NCBI GenBank assembly: GCA_013399305.1 | Contig: VXAI01000019.1 | Location: 3,575,608 to 3,639,607, forward strand | Direction of reading: 5' to 3' | DNA: 64,000 nt | DNA from: Rostratula benghalensis | Taxonomy: Eukaryota > Chordata > Aves > Charadriiformes > Rostratulidae | Shown here: in pieces, positions 62,979 through 64,000 of the stretch | Numbering within the stretch: the first letter of the stretch is position 1 | Layout: every line of letters begins with the position of its first letter | Notes under the pieces: generated by a model | What the model was told of the DNA's origin: nothing | The model's database searches: none | Seen by the model: the letters and a program-made list of their open reading frames with translations, nothing else | Translations under genes and position numbers: made by a program

Positions 62979-64000
62979 AATTAGAGTATATAAAACTATA
63001 TGGTTGACTTTGTAGGACACATTTGAACAGTGGGATCACTAAACACAGGTTTTGTACTTCATTTGAAATCAAGTTGGATAGAACAACTTAATTGTTTATA
63101 TAAAGTGCTTTTTTCCTCCTTATACCATACATAAATAATCTTTGGTGGGTTGCTTGTCTTTTTTCCCTGCTTGCAGGCTCTGAAATGATTAATGAGCATT
63201 CTGATCAGCAAATTCCAGGCCTTTGTATGTGGATGCTGTTAAAATAGTTCAGGGATGTGACTCAACTTCAGATGTGCACCTTGCACTCATGCTTTGTAGT
63301 AGCAGGTTTCTATAGTTTAATTGCCTGGTTACTGATTAATGTGGTAACTGCTGGTATGAAATATCAGCCATAGGATTAAGTAACTTATGTTTTGACCCTA
63401 CACACAGTATCTTGGCAACAAGAGGCAAACTCATAAACACTGATATTACTGCACTTCAGTACATTTTAATGTGCTGACACAAGGGCGCCGCTGTGGACTA
63501 AGTTACTTATCCCCTACTCTGTGCAATCTTGACTTGGGTAGGTACTGAGATCTCAGGTATTCCTTCATTTTTTTGTGGAGTAGGATTCAAAGGGTAATAC
63601 GTTTCATTCAGCTGTGATACGTGCAAAAATTATTTTTGTGAATGAAATCCAGAGTATGCGCATCAGCATTTGAACCAGGAATATGGTACCAACTAAAAAT
63701 AAAGGAAAAAAAAAAACCCCAACCCAAGGTGACTGAGGGAATGTCCTGCTGACTTTTGGCCAAACTGCTGCAGGTGAAAAATGAAGGGGGAAAGGCACCA
63801 AAGTCATGAAAGACAGGACTGGTTGAGTGCAGTTATGCTCTTCTTAACAGAAAGGGAAGACCAACGTCAACACAATGTACTCAGTAGGTGTCCCCTCTTT
63901 TAATTTTTCTAAAGTTGTCTATTTATAGGGTGGTGTAACTAATTTTTTAAAAAATACCCCGTTAAGAAAGTTCATGCATGAAGTGGAAAAACTACTTCTT

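Larger units (their letters stand above)
51389..64000 (+). other. FAT1: Intron 3 of FAT1 (5' part, continues beyond the window)
   Basis: The intron starts with GTAAGT at 51389. I looked for the next cadherin exon (a DENDN-type linker on the + strand) up to the right edge and did not find one, so the intron is at least 12.6 kb. It contains two CR1 fragments, a G22 run, a 200-base gap, short tandem duplications near 60,933, 61,803 and 62,919, and a perfect inverted repeat at 59,981. ORFs here are short and have no recognised domain. Confidence 0.8.

Noticed and set aside
63478..63496. CTCF-like text around AAGGGCGCCGCTG
   Set aside because: It resembles the CTCF core but is missing bases at key positions; too weak to call.
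51389..64000. Search for the next FAT1 coding exon in the right-hand part of the window
   Set aside because: No + strand stretch gave cadherin-like text with a linker motif and splice sites, so the next exon is taken to lie beyond the window.
1..64000. CRISPR arrays, bacterial operons, intact endogenous retroviruses, tRNA or rRNA genes
   Set aside because: None is visible. The window is vertebrate genomic DNA with CR1 fragments only; no paired LTRs or gag/pol-like frames were seen, and no tRNA-like box pair was recognised.

Overview
This window looks like sauropsid DNA, most likely a bird. It is AT-rich, intron-dominated vertebrate sequence. It carries several 5'-truncated CR1-type LINE copies whose 3' ends finish in the characteristic ATTCTATGA-like short repeat, and it has one vertebrate CpG island. 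The species cannot be determined from the sequence alone.

The only protein-coding gene I can support is the 5' part of FAT1 (FAT atypical cadherin 1) on the + strand. Layout: 1-12,271 is the upstream flank, gene-poor, with a long antisense CR1 (about 1,188-2,790) and a short CR1 tail (about 4,994-5,257). At 12,272-12,612 there is a 341-base assembly gap, followed directly by an (AGAAG)19 array. From about 12,710 to 15,700 lies a long CpG island with the probable FAT1 promoter and a non-coding exon 1, whose best donor is at 13,585/13,586. Intron 1 then runs to 21,106. The first coding exon is 21,107-24,389, with ATG at 21,128 in a strong Kozak context; it encodes a signal peptide and roughly nine and a half cadherin repeats in one block. 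Intron 2 (24,390-51,073) is about 26.7 kb and contains a CR1 copy and an 80-base gap. The second coding exon is 51,074-51,388. The rest of the window is the start of intron 3, with two more CR1 fragments, a G22 homopolymer and a 200-base gap.

Together the two coding exons give 1,192 complete codons with no internal stop and a clean phase-1/phase-1 junction. That is roughly the first quarter of a protein that is about 4,600 residues long in mammals; the remaining exons lie beyond the right edge. All other long ORFs are explained by GC-rich stop-poor DNA, assembly gaps, decayed CR1 reverse transcriptase, or shadow frames of the cadherin exon.

I found no new gene system. The more interesting leads are a perfect HNF1-type palindrome in intron 2, a purine-rich array beside an assembly gap at the promoter, upstream ORFs in the probable 5' UTR, calcium-motif-poor linkers in the N-terminal cadherin repeats, a frame-neutral exon 3, two perfect hairpins, and several intronic or upstream blocks that look like conserved non-coding elements.
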